Shown: positions 34,787 through 43,188, numbered from the stretch's first letter. The stretch: DNA of 64,000 nucleotides from Geojedonia litorea (GCF_042654525.1 NZ_JBHSGP010000004.1:248001-312000); one strand, 5' to 3'. The notes: a model not told the origin generated them from the letters alone. Numbers and translations are program-made.

Positions 34787-34907
34787 CACTTCGAGTGGTT
34801 TTGCGCAGCAAAAGTGTATCGAGAAGTTTTCATCAAAGTTTTTTTGATATGTTTCGTACAAGTTCTCGATACATCCCGCCTTTGGCGGTACACTCGAACT
34901 GACAGTG
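34787..34907. repeat. REP-like palindrome doublet, copy 4
   Basis: A full 121-bp doublet with the same two inner stems as at 34072. The spacer differs slightly (TTTTCATCAAAG), which indicates an independent copy. Confidence 0.88.
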
Positions 34908-34924
34908 CTTGTGGTGGTTGGGGT

Positions 34925-34951
34925 TTATTGATAATTGATAATTGTTAATTG
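34925..34951. repeat. Short heptamer array
   Basis: TTATTG, ATAATTG, ATAATTG and TTAATTG in register, just before the end of DUF6090 copy 9. Confidence 0.7.
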
Positions 34952-34987
34952 TTTGGTGTTTGGTGCTTTAGTTATTTTAATTTTTTC

Positions 34988-35719
34988 TTATTCAGATGTT
35001 AATTCAATAATTCGGTCAATTGTATTATTAATTTCCTTTAACTCGCTTTTAAGTATGATATCATTAACTAGTTCTTTTCTCAAAGCAATTGCATTCTCGA
35101 ATTCCAAACTATTTAAAAAGGTATAGTCAACATTATTATAATCGAAAATATTAGTGTTATTTAAAAATGCTAGAAAAGAAATATGATTATTGAAATAGGG
35201 CACATAATTATCAAAACTATATTCCTTGAAAAGTATTTCTTCTTCCTGGTAATCTTTAACTTGTTCATCCCATTTTTGCAATAATTCTCTTAATTCAAGA
35301 TTTGATATTAATTCATAAGAAGAAGTGTTGGTTAAAGAATTAACTGAAGATTGTTGTGGGTTGAATGTATAATGATTAAAAGTTTCTGAAATATAAAAGG
35401 ATAGAGAGTCTTTATTAACTGCTTTTATATCTATCGGTATTAAATTCAAGATTTTTGTAGCATTATTAGAGACTTTACGGTGGTAAAAAACAACTGTATC
35501 TAATTGTTTTCGATTCAGTTTAAATTCTTTATTAATATTTTTAATATAATTTGTTTCTTTCTTCCTTTCGATTCGATTGTTGTTCCAATTATTTACTTGT
35601 AAAGCCAAAAGAATACCAATCATAACAAGAATAATTTCACCAATAGCATATTTTAAGTATTTACCAGTTTTGTTTTTTTCCATAAGGTCGTATCGTATTT
35701 TTCGAAAGAATTTTATCAT
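34988..35719 (-). CDS. DUF6090 family membrane protein, copy 9
   Basis: 243 residues with head MIKFFRKIRYDLMEKNKTGK, identical to copy 10 for the first 20 residues. The TM helix is ILVMIGILLALQVNNWNNNR (VMIG variant as in copy 14). The second motif is weak (SVNSLTNTSSYELISNLELRELL). Aromatic-rich C-terminal stretches (FNNHISFLAFLNNTNIF) are particular to this copy. It is the third and last gene of the 11-10-9 run, 49 bp after the copy 10 stop. Confidence 0.88.
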   Translation of the reverse strand: MIKFFRKIRYDLMEKNKTGKYLKYAIGEIILVMIGILLALQVNNWNNNRIERKKETNYIKNINKEFKLNRKQLDTVVFYHRKVSNNATKILNLIPIDIKAVNKDSLSFYISETFNHYTFNPQQSSVNSLTNTSSYELISNLELRELLQKWDEQVKDYQEEEILFKEYSFDNYVPYFNNHISFLAFLNNTNIFDYNNVDYTFLNSLEFENAIALRKELVNDIILKSELKEINNTIDRIIELTSE

Positions 35720-35740
35720 TGGTTAGCGGTTGGTCATAAT

Positions 35741-35763
35741 AAAGCACAATGTTGTTGTGCTTT
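35741..35763 (-). promoter_or_regulatory. Perfect hairpin between DUF6090 copies 10 and 9
   Basis: Nine-bp arms AAAGCACAA / TTGTGCTTT with a 5-nt loop, identical to the spacer between copies 11 and 10. There is no T-run after it, so it is not a standard terminator; it could be a processing or stabilising hairpin. Confidence 0.6.
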
Positions 35764-35768
35764 CGTTA

Positions 35769-36515
35769 TTATTTAATCTCATCTCTAATTAAAGGAATCA
35801 GTTCATTTATTGATTGTTTTATTTGAACGAGGCTATTTATATTAAATGATAACATTGCATATATATCTCTTGATTCAGAAGCTAATTCAAAGTAGTGTTT
35901 TTCAAAAAGTTCTGATGTTGTACCTTGAGCAATAGATAGTTCTGGTGTAAAATCAACAACCAGGCCAATTTTTTCTCTCATTATAGAACCCAATTGATTA
36001 TGATATTTGTAGTCAATTTGGGAATCTAAATCTTCATAAGCTTTATATTGATAATCGTAAAGATTAATAAGTAACGACTTTATTTTTTCGGATTTTATTA
36101 AATCAAAACCATTGTTTGAGGTAAGTAAGTTATAAACTCCTGATTTTGGAATAAAACTTCGGCCTGTATAACCAAATACCATCAAATATTTGTTAAGATT
36201 TTCTCCGGAAAGTTCTAAAAGCTCTGTGTTCTTTTCTAAAGGAATAATTTTGCGTATTGATTCCAATCCTATCATATTCCTTTCAATAGTTTTTTGTACT
36301 GTAATTGAGTCTTGCTCCAGCGATGTAAGTAAATTGAGATAGTTTTCTTTCGCTAAATTTGTGGCTTGCCTATCCTCATTCCAATTATTAATAGATAATG
36401 CAATTAAAATTCCGATAACCACAAGTACTATCTCACCAATGGCATATTTAAAATACTTTCCAGTTTTGTTTTTTTCCATAAGGTCGTATCGTATTTTTCG
36501 AAAGAATTTTATCAT
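35769..36515 (-). CDS. DUF6090 family membrane protein, copy 10
   Basis: 248 residues with head MIKFFRKIRYDLMEKNKTGK. The second motif is GVYNLLTSNNGFDLIKSEKIKSLL. After the TM helix (VLVVIGILIALSINNWNEDR) it has little similarity to copy 9, although the heads are the same. The spacers on both sides (49 bp each) are copies of one another, including a 9-bp-stem hairpin. Confidence 0.88.
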   Translation of the reverse strand: MIKFFRKIRYDLMEKNKTGKYFKYAIGEIVLVVIGILIALSINNWNEDRQATNLAKENYLNLLTSLEQDSITVQKTIERNMIGLESIRKIIPLEKNTELLELSGENLNKYLMVFGYTGRSFIPKSGVYNLLTSNNGFDLIKSEKIKSLLINLYDYQYKAYEDLDSQIDYKYHNQLGSIMREKIGLVVDFTPELSIAQGTTSELFEKHYFELASESRDIYAMLSFNINSLVQIKQSINELIPLIRDEIK

Positions 36516-36536
36516 TGGTTAGCGGTTGGTCATAAT

Positions 36537-36559
36537 AAAGCACAATGTTGTTGTGCTTT
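36537..36559 (-). promoter_or_regulatory. Perfect hairpin between DUF6090 copies 11 and 10
   Basis: AAAGCACAA / TTGTGCTTT arms with a TGTTG loop, the same as at 35741. A decayed form is visible before copy 5 at 18153-18175. Confidence 0.6.
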
Positions 36560-36564
36560 CGTTA

Positions 36565-37284
36565 TTATTTATACTTTTCTATTTCTTTATCAATATCGGT
36601 TAATAATTCGTCTATTTCTATAATTGACTTATTGCAATCCATTTCATAAACTTCAGCTAGAAATGTCATCAATGATAAAACGTTCAAATATTCTTCCGAG
36701 TTCAATAAGTTTTGATAGTCATTTGGCTCATAACCTTCAGCCGATGTTTTGAAATATTTAAATATAATTGGCGAAATGCTGTTTGTCAGTAAATTAGAAG
36801 TTTTAATTTCTTGGTCATTTAATGACGAAAATACTTCGTCGTGTAGCCTAATTATTTTTAACCTCAATTCAGAATTGTTAATAATATCAAACCCTTGACT
36901 TTTTAGGTTTTCATATGTTGAATATGAAATTTGGAAAGAATAATCGGCTGTAGGTATTGTAAAATAATTTTTTAAAGTGTCATTATATGCTAGGTTACTA
37001 TTCAAATGTTCCTCAAGTAATTTACCTTCGTAATTAAGGTTCTTGAAATTGAAAGAACGCTTGTTCAATTTTTTTCTATTTAAGTTTAATGAGCTTTGTA
37101 ATTCTGTTAATAGAATTAATTCCTTTTTAGTTGATTTTCTTTGTTCATTCCAATTATTAATTTGAAGTGCGATTAATATTCCAATCACTACAAGTATAAT
37201 TTCTCCAACAGCATATTTAAAATACTTGCCGGTTTTATTTTTCTCCATAAGGTCGCGTCTAATCTGTCTAAAGAATTTTATCAT
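36565..37284 (-). CDS. DUF6090 family membrane protein, copy 11
   Basis: 239 residues with head MIKFFRQIRRDLMEKNKTGK, identical in the first 20 residues to copy 14 except for one change (NNTGK there). The second motif is TYENLKSQGFDIINNSELRLKI. It is the first gene of the 11-10-9 run. The leader carries the TTCCCG/CGGGAA hairpin, and a cassette-boundary-like element separates it from copy 12. Confidence 0.88.
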   Translation of the reverse strand: MIKFFRQIRRDLMEKNKTGKYFKYAVGEIILVVIGILIALQINNWNEQRKSTKKELILLTELQSSLNLNRKKLNKRSFNFKNLNYEGKLLEEHLNSNLAYNDTLKNYFTIPTADYSFQISYSTYENLKSQGFDIINNSELRLKIIRLHDEVFSSLNDQEIKTSNLLTNSISPIIFKYFKTSAEGYEPNDYQNLLNSEEYLNVLSLMTFLAEVYEMDCNKSIIEIDELLTDIDKEIEKYK

Positions 37285-37291
37285 ATGCTTT

Positions 37292-37309
37292 TTCCCGAGA
37301 AAGCGGGAA
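37292..37309 (-). promoter_or_regulatory. Leader hairpin before DUF6090 copy 11
   Basis: TTCCCG / CGGGAA, a perfect 6-bp stem with a 6-nt loop, 7 nt upstream of the start codon. Identical arms precede copies 13 and 14. Confidence 0.55.
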
Positions 37310-37337
37310 GCTTATTGGTTGGTTATCATGAAGCACA

Positions 37338-37482
37338 ACGGTCTAGTATAAGATTAGTTGCGCGGGTTAGCGATTAACTTTGTAAGTACGCACCAAACTG
37401 AAAATCCGGCCTGCCACGCTTTTGGGCGTGGGAGGATTTTCCAAGTAAGGACAGACCAAGCCATAGCTTATATATATTGTTA
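37338..37482. repeat. Cassette-boundary-like imperfect inverted repeat
   Basis: Between copies 12 and 11. An inner stem AAAATCC...GGATTTT encloses CCACGC/GCGTGG, and the outer TATAAG / CTTATA can pair. It ends ATATTGTTAGCC at the stop codon of copy 12. It contains TTGCGCGGGTTAGCGATTA, the same word type as at 27300 and 39280. Confidence 0.5.
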
Positions 37483-38244
37483 GCCTTGCGTTATGAGTTC
37501 TTTCTTAATTAATTCTGCAATTATTTTTGTATGCATCAACATTTTCTCTGCCTCATTTTTCATTTTACCAACATGCCACATTTCATCTACAATTACATTT
37601 TGAAAGTCACGATCTTTCAATAAGCCTTCGTAATCCGATTTTATGGCTCTCTCTTCGATATTGGGATATTTTTCCGGATTTCCCCTTATAAAAAAAAGAT
37701 CTGTATAGGAAATATATTTTGCTATTAAGGGTCTATGCACCTCTAAGACTACATTCTTCGCGTCTAATTCAGATTGCTTAAATTCTTCGATTGCAGACGG
37801 ATAAGTAGTCAACAGTTTTTTTAATTCATCGTTAGAAATTAGTTGAAAACTTTCTGATCTTAGTAGTCCAATCAATCTTTCTTGAACTATTTTGGTATTT
37901 ATATAACCAGTACCTCGGAGTTTGTGTTTCATCTGTTGAGTTAATAAACCCTTATCATATCCGAAGTAATTAACTAGTGTATCTAAGTGGTTCAAATCTT
38001 TTGGATATTCTACCAATGAAGCCTCTAAATTGGTTTGTGTCTCTCTAAAGTCTTCCAGTAAGGCTTTAAGAATTTTTGTTTCCTCTATTCTGCTTTTTCT
38101 GATTTCATTCCAATTGTTGATTTGCAAGGCAATAAGAATGCCTATAACTACAAGGACTATTTCTCCAATGGCGTAAAGCAAGTATTTACTGAATTTGTTT
38201 TCAGTGAGTAATCTTTGTCTAATTCGCCTAAAAAATTTAATCAT
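37480..38244 (-). CDS. DUF6090 family membrane protein, copy 12
   Basis: 254 residues with the divergent head MIKFFRRIRQRLLTENKFSK, then LLYAIGEIVLVVIG. The second motif is partly lost (IGLLRSESFQLISNDELKKLL). The C-terminal part is longer and less charged than in its neighbours. It sits between copies 11 and 13 but is clearly not a recent duplicate of either. Even so, its leader carries the same hairpin and TTATTGGTTGGT block as theirs. Confidence 0.88.
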   Translation of the reverse strand: MIKFFRRIRQRLLTENKFSKYLLYAIGEIVLVVIGILIALQINNWNEIRKSRIEETKILKALLEDFRETQTNLEASLVEYPKDLNHLDTLVNYFGYDKGLLTQQMKHKLRGTGYINTKIVQERLIGLLRSESFQLISNDELKKLLTTYPSAIEEFKQSELDAKNVVLEVHRPLIAKYISYTDLFFIRGNPEKYPNIEERAIKSDYEGLLKDRDFQNVIVDEMWHVGKMKNEAEKMLMHTKIIAELIKKELITQG

Positions 38245-38252
38245 ATGCTTTG

Positions 38253-38268
38253 TCCCGAGAAAGCGGGA
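38253..38268 (-). promoter_or_regulatory. Leader hairpin before DUF6090 copy 12
   Basis: TCCCG / CGGGA, a 5-bp stem with a 6-nt loop, 8 nt before the start codon. The outermost pair of the neighbouring copies is lost (G opposite A). Confidence 0.5.
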
Positions 38269-38293
38269 AGCTTATTGGTTGGTAATCATGAAG

Positions 38294-38392
38294 CGATTGT
38301 GTTTAGTTGCGCTGAATCTACAATTTAACTCCGTTGAATCTGCGATTTGTGTCCTGATTAAACTCCTAATTTAGTAAATAAAAATTGAAGTC
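38294..38392. repeat. Dispersed intergenic block, copy 2
   Basis: TTGCGCTGAATCTACAATT, a second TTGAATC, then CTAATTTAGTAAATAAAAA in the same order as at 32825. Confidence 0.65.
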
Positions 38393-38463
38393 TAGGGTAA
38401 GTTAGAGGCTTTTTGTAAATAGGTGAGTACTAGCAATGAACTATAAAGGGTGTTGTGATTTTG

Positions 38464-39210
38464 TTATTTATTTTTTAATTCGTTTTCAATCTGATCTATC
38501 ATATCTCTAATTTGAGGTATGGTATACTCGAAATTTGATAATGTGATTTTTGCACGGTATTGAAACTCATTCATCAATTTTATAAAATCTTGGTTTTGAA
38601 ATAAATCTTTGGGGTATTTTTTATTGTAAACATATTGATCTTGGTTCTTTGAAACTGTAGTATAATCTGACAAGGATTTCAAAGTCTTCATTTGGCTTGA
38701 GTACTCATCATTATATTTTGTTACAATTATTTCCGTTAATGGAAATTCGTGATCGTATAAATTGATAAGTTTCTGGCGCAAACTATCATTAGCTATTTTA
38801 TCAATACCTGATGATTTGAGTGCTTCATAAGGCCCGGAATTATATCTAAAACCTGTACCATTTTGCAATACATACCAGTTACCATCCTCATTTAAATAAA
38901 GACTATCGACAAAGATTGATTTGTTTATAATTTGTTCAGAAATGACATTTACCATAGAATCTATGCTATTTGTTCTTTCAACCATAAATTCAATATATTT
39001 CAAGTCATCTTTCAAAGCACTTTTGACTTCTGATAGCATTTTAAGTTCATATGTACGATCTTTCTTCTCCCCATTCCAGGTGTTTATCTGTAACGCAATA
39101 ATTATCCCAATAACCACAAGTATTATTTCCCCGATTGCATACTTTAAATACTTTCCAGTTTTGTTTTTTTCCATAAGTTCTAGTCTGATTTGTCTAAAGA
39201 ATTTTATCAT
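38464..39210 (-). CDS. DUF6090 family membrane protein, copy 13
   Basis: 248 residues with head MIKFFRQIRLELMEKNKTGK (one change from copy 3, LDLMEK). The TM helix IILVVIGIIIALQINTWNGEK ends in NTWNG rather than NNWNE. The second motif is strong: PYEALKSSGIDKIANDSLRQKL. It is followed by several stretches rich in Ser/Tyr (SSQMKTLKSLSDYTTVSKNQDQYVYN). It is an isolated gene with its own leader hairpin and long flanking spacers. Confidence 0.88.
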   Translation of the reverse strand: MIKFFRQIRLELMEKNKTGKYLKYAIGEIILVVIGIIIALQINTWNGEKKDRTYELKMLSEVKSALKDDLKYIEFMVERTNSIDSMVNVISEQIINKSIFVDSLYLNEDGNWYVLQNGTGFRYNSGPYEALKSSGIDKIANDSLRQKLINLYDHEFPLTEIIVTKYNDEYSSQMKTLKSLSDYTTVSKNQDQYVYNKKYPKDLFQNQDFIKLMNEFQYRAKITLSNFEYTIPQIRDMIDQIENELKNK

Positions 39211-39217
39211 ATGCTTT

Positions 39218-39235
39218 TTCCCGAGAAAGCGGGAA
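39218..39235 (-). promoter_or_regulatory. Leader hairpin before DUF6090 copy 13
   Basis: TTCCCG / CGGGAA with an AGAAAG loop, 7 nt from the start codon, as in copies 11 and 14. Confidence 0.55.
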
Positions 39236-39261
39236 GCTTATTGGTTGGTTATCATGAAGTA

Positions 39262-39356
39262 CAACGGTTTTGGCTATGCGTAGTTGCGTGGTTTAGCACC
39301 TAATTTAGTAAATAAAAACCGAATAGACAGGAGTGCAGCGAACTGACAGTGCTTGT
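39262..39356. repeat. Dispersed intergenic block with cassette-boundary words
   Basis: GGTTTTGGCTATGCGTAG and TTGCGTGGTTTAGCACC, then AGTAAATAAAAACCGAATAG and CAGGAGTGCAGCGAACTGA. It joins the first part of the 27285 element to the second part of the 32825 block. Confidence 0.55.
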
Positions 39357-39361
39357 GGGGT

Positions 39362-39416
39362 TTATTGGTAATTGACAATTGATAATTGATAATTGATAAT
39401 TGTTCATTGTTAATTG
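39362..39416. repeat. Heptamer tandem array (about 8 units)
   Basis: GTAATTG, ACAATTG, ATAATTG (x3), TTCATTG and TTAATTG in register. It is followed by the AAGCAGTGTATTTTAGCTGG word (39453-39472) that also ends the spacers at 20812, 34045 and 43245. Confidence 0.75.
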
Positions 39417-39490
39417 TTTGGTGTTGGTTGTTAGTTGTTAAGTTGAGAAATAAAGCAGTGTATTTTAGCTGGTATTAGCGGTAGCATTTA

Positions 39491-40021
39491 TTACAATTTT
39501 AATCTAAAACCAAATACGGGTAAATCGCCCTGCATAAAATCTAAATCGGTTGCTCTTTGAAAACCTAGGCGCTCATACATTCCCCAAGCGAGTTTCATAG
39601 CGTTTGTGGTATGAATGACCATAGTATTACGCATACTTTCTTTCCCTTTGTTAATGCAATATTGAGTTAATTGTTTACCTAATCCCAAACCCCTTGTACT
39701 GTCATCAACAGCTAATAGTCTAAAGCCGCAAGCATTGAGTTCTTTGGTGGCAGTACCACCAGAGCCATAAGATTTCATATCATTAAAATAAACCACTGCT
39801 CCGCCAATATGATTTTGTTTAGAAACCGCAACAATGATTTCTGTAGTTGGGTTGTTTGTTAGGTCGCCAACATTTTCGAGCATCTTGTAATAGTTAGGCT
39901 GTTCGTCAAGCTTTGGAAAACCATGGAGATTAGAATATACTTTGACTAAAAGCGCTCCCACCTGTTTAAACTCTTCCTTTTGTGCATTGCGAATGAGATA
40001 GTTATGCGGCTCTTTTTTCAT
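39491..40021 (-). CDS. GNAT family N-acetyltransferase
   Basis: 176 residues. The N-terminal YLIRNAQKEEFKQVGALLVKVYSNLHGFP and the acetyl-CoA loop FRLLAVDDSTRGLGLGKQLTQYCINKGKE (R-G-L-G-L-G pyrophosphate motif) are textbook GNAT features. The final WGMYERLGFQRATDLDF is the usual C-terminal YxxxGF element. The acceptor substrate is unknown. It is an independent leftward unit, flanked downstream by ATACGGTGTTGGCTGCTG at its 5' side, a cassette-edge word also seen at 19.98 kb. It is not closely related to the GNAT at 14.3 kb. Confidence 0.92.
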   Translation of the reverse strand: MKKEPHNYLIRNAQKEEFKQVGALLVKVYSNLHGFPKLDEQPNYYKMLENVGDLTNNPTTEIIVAVSKQNHIGGAVVYFNDMKSYGSGGTATKELNACGFRLLAVDDSTRGLGLGKQLTQYCINKGKESMRNTMVIHTTNAMKLAWGMYERLGFQRATDLDFMQGDLPVFGFRLKL

Positions 40022-40107
40022 TAATTTGGTTTTAGGATTGATAATTTTTGTAAGTGGGCTAGTGGTAATTAATTTTATACGGTGTTGGCTGCTGCCATTT
40101 CAATCGA

Positions 40108-41001
40108 TTAGTCGGTTCTTTTCTCCATTTCCTTTACCCAGTTTTGAACAGTGTCTTTACAATTTGTTTCAAGAATTTGGATTATAGCATTTGTATCCAG
40201 ATTTTCATTTAAACTTTTAGGGAATTTTTCTTCAAAAAAGCTAATGAAATCTGCACCGTAGCAATGATATAAGGCCTCAACTAAAAAATAAAAATTGCTG
40301 TGATACCACACATAATTCTCAACCCCCATTCCCATGTATATCGTATTAAAATCGGCTATTTTTGAATACTTGGGTTGGTAATAAGCTCTATCAATTTCAT
40401 GAAAGATTTTGAATGCTTCGAGGGCACTCCCATCATAATGCTTAAAGAAATCATATGCGAAGTAGGTGGCCACAAACTCACCAGTCCATTTGTCTGGAGA
40501 TTTAGCGTTGGTTAATCGGGACATGAAATAATGCCCCAATTCATGAATGGAATACACTTTATAAAACGATGCCATCATATTAGAGCTAGTCACATTCGCA
40601 TTTGCTAGTTTAGCATCCAGGGGTTCAGCTATACTTTCAATGCCATAAATCGCTTTAAACTGTTCATAACTAAGCCCAGTATTCATAAATATCCATCCGT
40701 TACTATAAAAAACATAGCCAAAAGGAACCCAAGATTTGGGCCATTGTGTTGCATCTAATACTGCTAGTTTTACATTAAATTGCCCAGATTGTCTTTTTTC
40801 ATAGAATTCAATCGCTTTGGTTATGGTTTTCTGAAAATCTAAAGCAATTTGTTTATGCCCTGGCGTAAAATATGTGGGTACTTTTCCTGAAATGGAATCG
40901 GTATTAAGGTTTTTTATTAATTCATCACCATTATTTTGAGCTTGTGATAGGCAAACCATTAGGAAAGATGCGGTTATTGTTAAAACTATGTTTTTCATCA
41001 T
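40108..41001 (-). CDS. Secreted putative gluzincin-like metallopeptidase
   Basis: 297 residues with a signal peptide cut after SQAQ. The sequence YSIHELGHYFMSRL contains HELGH (residues 153-157), a zinc HExxH motif. A Glu (175, in TGEFVATYF) 18 residues later is placed as the third ligand of gluzincins. The surrounding helices (FKIFHEIDRAYYQPKYS and FYFLVEALYHCYG) look like a small helical protease domain. No family name is certain. The gene is an isolated accessory unit between a GNAT and an acetylxylan-esterase-like gene. Confidence 0.7.
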   Translation of the reverse strand: MMKNIVLTITASFLMVCLSQAQNNGDELIKNLNTDSISGKVPTYFTPGHKQIALDFQKTITKAIEFYEKRQSGQFNVKLAVLDATQWPKSWVPFGYVFYSNGWIFMNTGLSYEQFKAIYGIESIAEPLDAKLANANVTSSNMMASFYKVYSIHELGHYFMSRLTNAKSPDKWTGEFVATYFAYDFFKHYDGSALEAFKIFHEIDRAYYQPKYSKIADFNTIYMGMGVENYVWYHSNFYFLVEALYHCYGADFISFFEEKFPKSLNENLDTNAIIQILETNCKDTVQNWVKEMEKRTD

Positions 41002-41120
41002 GATCTATTCTGGTTGTAGCAAAGCATTTGTATTAAGACCGCAGTATCTTTTAGGGCTATGAGTTTACATGCAGTGTTAGGTATAGAGTTCTCATTCAGT
41101 GTTTGCCAATTAAAGGCATC

Positions 41121-42413
41121 TTATTTTTTAAGTTGTTCGTAAAGCCATTGATTCTTTAATTCTCGTTGTTCTGGAAATGTCCAATGCTGTGTTGCCTGAA
41201 ACACATGCAGCTCTTTTTTAGAGTCGATGACATTATAGGCGGCATACATTGAGGTTGGTGGACAAACATTGTCGTTATAGCCCCAACTATACCATCCTGG
41301 TACTTTCACAAATCGCGCAAAATTAACAACGTCATAATATTTTGAAGTGGCTATCTTTTCGGGCTTGTTGGTGAAGTCGTCTGTAAATAGTTGTGGCCAA
41401 CCTCCAGCACGCCCATGTAAAAATCCAGTGAGATCTGAAAGTGCCGGATAAAATGCTGCTAAATAACTAATGCGCGAATCTAAACTGGCAGTTATTATTG
41501 AAAGTGCTCCACCTTGACTTCCTCCAGTGACCCCAAGGTTTTCACCATCAAAGTTGTTAAGACCAACTAGAAAGTCTACAGCTCTTATGCATCCCAGATA
41601 AACGCGTTTGTAATAGGCATTATTTTTATCATCTAGATTGATGGTCCAATAATTTCTTAATGCACCCTGCATTAAATTACTATAAACACTTTGGTCAAGG
41701 TTTACGGGTATGCCGTGAATACCAATGGTAAAGGATATAAATCCTTGTTCTGCTTCTGCGACTTCCCCATAATAAGGTCGAATACCTGCGCCTGGAACAT
41801 GTAATATGGCCGGATATTTACCTTCCTTTTTTGGGGTACATAAAATACCATAAATTTTGCCTTCAACATTGTCTAGTTGCACATGGTAAACGTCTACTTT
41901 ATCAGTTGATCTTTCGGGCATCAAGGTTAGTATTGGATTAACAGGAATTTTTGATAGGTCTTCTTTTCCTTTATTCCAGAAGGTTTCAAAATCTGTAGGT
42001 AGGGTGGTTGTAGGTTCTATATTTTCAGGAGAAAAGCCAGCCGTTGCATAGGACGAATATTCATTGCCATCAACTACAATAGTTGCTGTGCAGCGCAGAA
42101 AGCCCGGTTTATCAAATTTTTTGGCCTTAATTTTAGTTGCTTTATCTTTTAAAATGAAGCTGCCTTCATCCCAAATAGGAAGTGTTCGATAGCCAGATTC
42201 AGGTTGGATAGTATACTTGATTTCAGCACCTTCTAAAGGCACATTATTTCTCAAAGCCGTAATAGTAAATTCGGCCTGTTCACCTGTTTTATAAGTCCAA
42301 TCGGTATGGTTTGGTGTTACCATGACCTTAACCAGCTGTTCACGCGGCTGCGCATTCATGATACCACAAATACTTAATGCAAATAGTACCGAGACATAAA
42401 TTTTAATCTTCAT
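41121..42413 (-). CDS. Acetylxylan esterase / cephalosporin-C deacetylase family
   Basis: 430 residues. A signal peptide (cut after MNAQ) is followed by a beta-sandwich (~residues 28-135, TPNHTDWTYKTGEQAEFTITALRNN) and an AXE1-type alpha/beta hydrolase. GVTGGSQGGALSIITASLD holds the nucleophile Ser, WGYNDNVCPPTSMYAAYNVI the Asp and ATQHWTFPEQ the His. The family removes acetyl groups from xylan-type oligosaccharides or other acetylated compounds. Secretion agrees with polysaccharide turnover. No glycan-utilisation genes (SusCD) are beside it. Confidence 0.92.
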   Translation of the reverse strand: MKIKIYVSVLFALSICGIMNAQPREQLVKVMVTPNHTDWTYKTGEQAEFTITALRNNVPLEGAEIKYTIQPESGYRTLPIWDEGSFILKDKATKIKAKKFDKPGFLRCTATIVVDGNEYSSYATAGFSPENIEPTTTLPTDFETFWNKGKEDLSKIPVNPILTLMPERSTDKVDVYHVQLDNVEGKIYGILCTPKKEGKYPAILHVPGAGIRPYYGEVAEAEQGFISFTIGIHGIPVNLDQSVYSNLMQGALRNYWTINLDDKNNAYYKRVYLGCIRAVDFLVGLNNFDGENLGVTGGSQGGALSIITASLDSRISYLAAFYPALSDLTGFLHGRAGGWPQLFTDDFTNKPEKIATSKYYDVVNFARFVKVPGWYSWGYNDNVCPPTSMYAAYNVIDSKKELHVFQATQHWTFPEQRELKNQWLYEQLKK

Positions 42414-42451
42414 TGTTGTTTGGTTTTAGGTGTTAATATGCTGACATGGTA

Positions 42452-42495
42452 TAGCGCCGCTGAATCTTCGATTTAACTTCGTTGAATCAAGGTTT
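42452..42495. repeat. Dispersed intergenic block, short copy
   Basis: CGCTGAATCTTCGATTTAAC and CGTTGAATC only. It is the first part of the block at 32825 and ends at the following lipoprotein gene. Confidence 0.55.
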
Positions 42496-43023
42496 TTAAT
42501 CAAAATAATTATCTGATTTTAATACTCCTTTTTTTTCTGATTCCCATAGCATTGAAAGAATCTTCCATTCATTATTAATTTTTACTAGCTGAAAATTAAT
42601 TATTCCTTTTTCAGTTAGACTATCAGTAGTATTAAAATGTACACCGTATAAACTAGTTCTTTGAGCTATTTTTCCGAAGAATTTTGTCGTTCCTTTAATT
42701 TCCCATTCTTTTAAATATTCAGGTTTATTTTGAGTTAGCATACGTTCCATAGTGTCGAAATATTCATTAGGGCTTTTAAGAATCAACGAATCATTTATTA
42801 TATATCCTAAACGTGCCTGTTCAACGAATTGTTCTTTTATGGTCTTGAAGTCTGGTGTTTTATTAGACTCAACAATTATGTTATTATAAACATTGTTTAT
42901 TGTGTTGAGAATTTCAGTCTCATCTGTACTGTTCATTTTTGAATCATCTTTTTTGTGTTTCGCTTCATGTGCACAGGAAAAAATGATAAAAAAAATAAAG
43001 GTGATTATTATAAGATTTTTCAT
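42496..43023 (-). CDS. Lipoprotein of unknown function, NTF2-like
   Basis: 175 residues. The lipobox is FIIFSCAHEAK. The mature part has TEILNTINNVYNNIIVESNKTPDFKTIKEQFV, helical content, then strands RTSLYGVHFNTTDSLTEKGIINFQLVKINNEWKILSMLWESEK, which resemble the NTF2/DUF4440-type cone (last strand ending in the usual W-K-I-L-S-x-x-W). Assignment to a named family is not firm. It lies between the esterase gene and DUF6090 copy 14. Confidence 0.7.
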   Translation of the reverse strand: MKNLIIITFIFFIIFSCAHEAKHKKDDSKMNSTDETEILNTINNVYNNIIVESNKTPDFKTIKEQFVEQARLGYIINDSLILKSPNEYFDTMERMLTQNKPEYLKEWEIKGTTKFFGKIAQRTSLYGVHFNTTDSLTEKGIINFQLVKINNEWKILSMLWESEKKGVLKSDNYFD

Positions 43024-43059
43024 TTTTAAATTGTTTTTAAATGAACACCAAGGTGTTTA

Positions 43060-43172
43060 GCTTTGTTGAATCTTCGATTTAACTTTGCTGAATCTACGTT
43101 TCGTTACGCGGTTAAGTAACTAATTTAGTAAATAAAAACCGAATGGGCAGGAGTGCAGCGAACAGACTGTGC
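43060..43172. repeat. Dispersed intergenic block, copy 4
   Basis: TTGTTGAATCTTCGATTTAA, TGCTGAATC, CGTTACGCGG, then CTAATTTAGTAAATAAAAAC and CAGGAGTGCAGCGAACAGA. It is the closest match to the 32825 copy. Confidence 0.7.
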
Positions 43173-43188
43173 TAGTGGTGGTTGGTGG

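Noticed and set aside
35741..36559. Hairpins between DUF6090 copies as standard terminators
   Set aside because: No T-run follows the stem on the minus strand, so they were recorded as hairpins of unknown role.
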